From positions 1 through 64,000 of the forward strand of contig CANLQG010000002.1 in NCBI GenBank assembly GCA_947493195.1: a stretch of 64,000 bases of DNA. Direction: 5' to 3'. Source of the stretch: an uncultured Sphingomonadaceae bacterium. Lineage in GTDB: Bacteria > Pseudomonadota > Alphaproteobacteria > Sphingomonadales > Sphingomonadaceae. A program made the position numbers and the translations under genes. Under the pieces are notes generated by a model. That model saw only the letters and a list, made by a program, of their open reading frames with translations. It had not been told where the DNA came from and did no database searches. Each line of letters begins with the position of its first letter. Positions within the stretch are counted from its first letter, which is position 1. Positions 63,628 to 64,000 of this stretch are shown piece after piece.

Positions 63628-64000
63628 TCACGCGAACAACTTTTCGGCGGTTTTGGCCACGCGCGCTCCGAGATACCGGGCGCCGGCAAGCTCGTCTTCG
63701 TCGGGTTGGCGGCTGCCATCACCACCGGCGATGGTAGTCGCACCATAAGGCGCGCCACCACGAACCTTGTCATGTCCCGATTGGCCTTCGAACCCATAAT
63801 CGAGGCCGACGATGGTCATCCCGAAATGCAACATGTTCGTGATCAGAGAAAATAAGGTGGTCTCTTGTCCTCCGTGCTGCGTCGCGCTGGCTGTGAAGGC
63901 TGCGCCGACCTTCCCGTTCAATGCACCCCGCGCCCAGAGACCACCCGCCTGATCGAGAAACGCCGCCATCTGCGACGATACCCGGCCGAACCTTGTGCCG
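63628..64000 (-). CDS. wrbA: WrbA-type NAD(P)H:quinone oxidoreductase, cut by the window edge
   Basis: The visible 124 codons are the C-terminal part of a flavodoxin-like quinone reductase. '[22 protein letters not shown]' near the window edge and '[25 protein letters not shown]' are the FMN-binding loops of WrbA; '[14 protein letters not shown]' closes the protein. The frame stays open to base 64,000, so the N-terminus lies outside. WrbA protects against quinone redox cycling and is usually chromosomal, which supports leaving the mobile region near 62-63 kb. Confidence 0.88.
   Translation of the reverse strand, partial: GTRFGRVSSQMAAFLDQAGGLWARGALNGKVGAAFTASATQHGGQETTLFSLITNMLHFGMTIVGLDYGFEGQSGHDKVRGGAPYGATTIAGGDGSRQPDEDELAGARYLGARVAKTAEKLFA

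Overview
The window is GC-rich alphaproteobacterial DNA. Its gene content (F-type transfer genes, tiny DUF6961-type and helix-turn-helix genes, a P4-type integrase, a large copper island) suggests a member of the Sphingomonadales, possibly the Erythrobacteraceae. That placement is an inference from gene style; the sequence holds no rRNA or other marker gene. No rRNA, complete tRNA, CRISPR array, insertion sequence or plasmid replication gene was seen.

Layout. (1) 1-3,081: the end of a large sacsin-like ATPase-family gene, meeting tail-to-tail a P4-type tyrosine integrase that has G-rich repeats and palindromes upstream. (2) 3,082-14,499: a copper island built around a divergent control region at about 8.8 kb. 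Leftward runs a cnrYXH-type signalling set (membrane anti-sigma, periplasmic metal sensor, ECF sigma factor), then copA, copB, an NTF2-like gene and a PepSY gene. Rightward runs a set of small, mostly membrane-bound or periplasmic genes (DUF2231-like, two lipoproteins, DUF411, DUF5676, APC permease, glutaredoxin-MauE, potassium-channel-like, DUF305, lipoprotein), many joined by four-base ATGA overlaps. (3) 14.5-27.2 kb: tandem RNA hairpins, an NmrA-like reductase, a CusCBA-type efflux system with fused and free CusF, a second multicopper oxidase and a Cu+ P1B-1 ATPase. (4) 27.6-40.6 kb: a CzcCBA-type efflux system, three cation diffusion facilitators, a lipoamide dehydrogenase, an SPC-type P1B-4 ATPase and a MerR regulator with a textbook operator. 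(5) 40.8-61.7 kb: an F-type conjugation cluster (traA-L-E-K-B-dsbC-V-C-trbI-S26 peptidase-W-U-trbC-N-F-H-G) flanked by regulators. (6) 61.7-64 kb: an AbiEi-like antitoxin without a visible toxin, a TRIC-type channel gene and the start of a wrbA gene cut by the window edge.

How it works together. Copper and silver appear to be handled by periplasmic oxidation (two multicopper oxidases), outer-membrane CopB, Cus-type efflux and a Cu+ ATPase. Zinc, cobalt and cadmium appear to be handled by the Czc pump, CDF carriers and the P1B-4 ATPase. The most striking signal is a shared promoter-like motif, TGAGGGGA-N13-(A/G)CGTA. It occurs exactly three times at the places a CnrH-like sigma factor should act: before its own operon, before copA, and before the divergent small-gene operon. 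The matching sensor keeps the CnrX metal-ligand residues at exact spacing although its neighbours are copper genes. In the transfer module, GTAGGA half-sites and 11-bp-spaced AAGAACA repeats occur both before the tra operon and beside an S24/LexA-like regulator 19 kb away, which ties both ends of the module into one regulatory unit. No relaxase (TraI) or coupling protein (TraD) lies inside the window.
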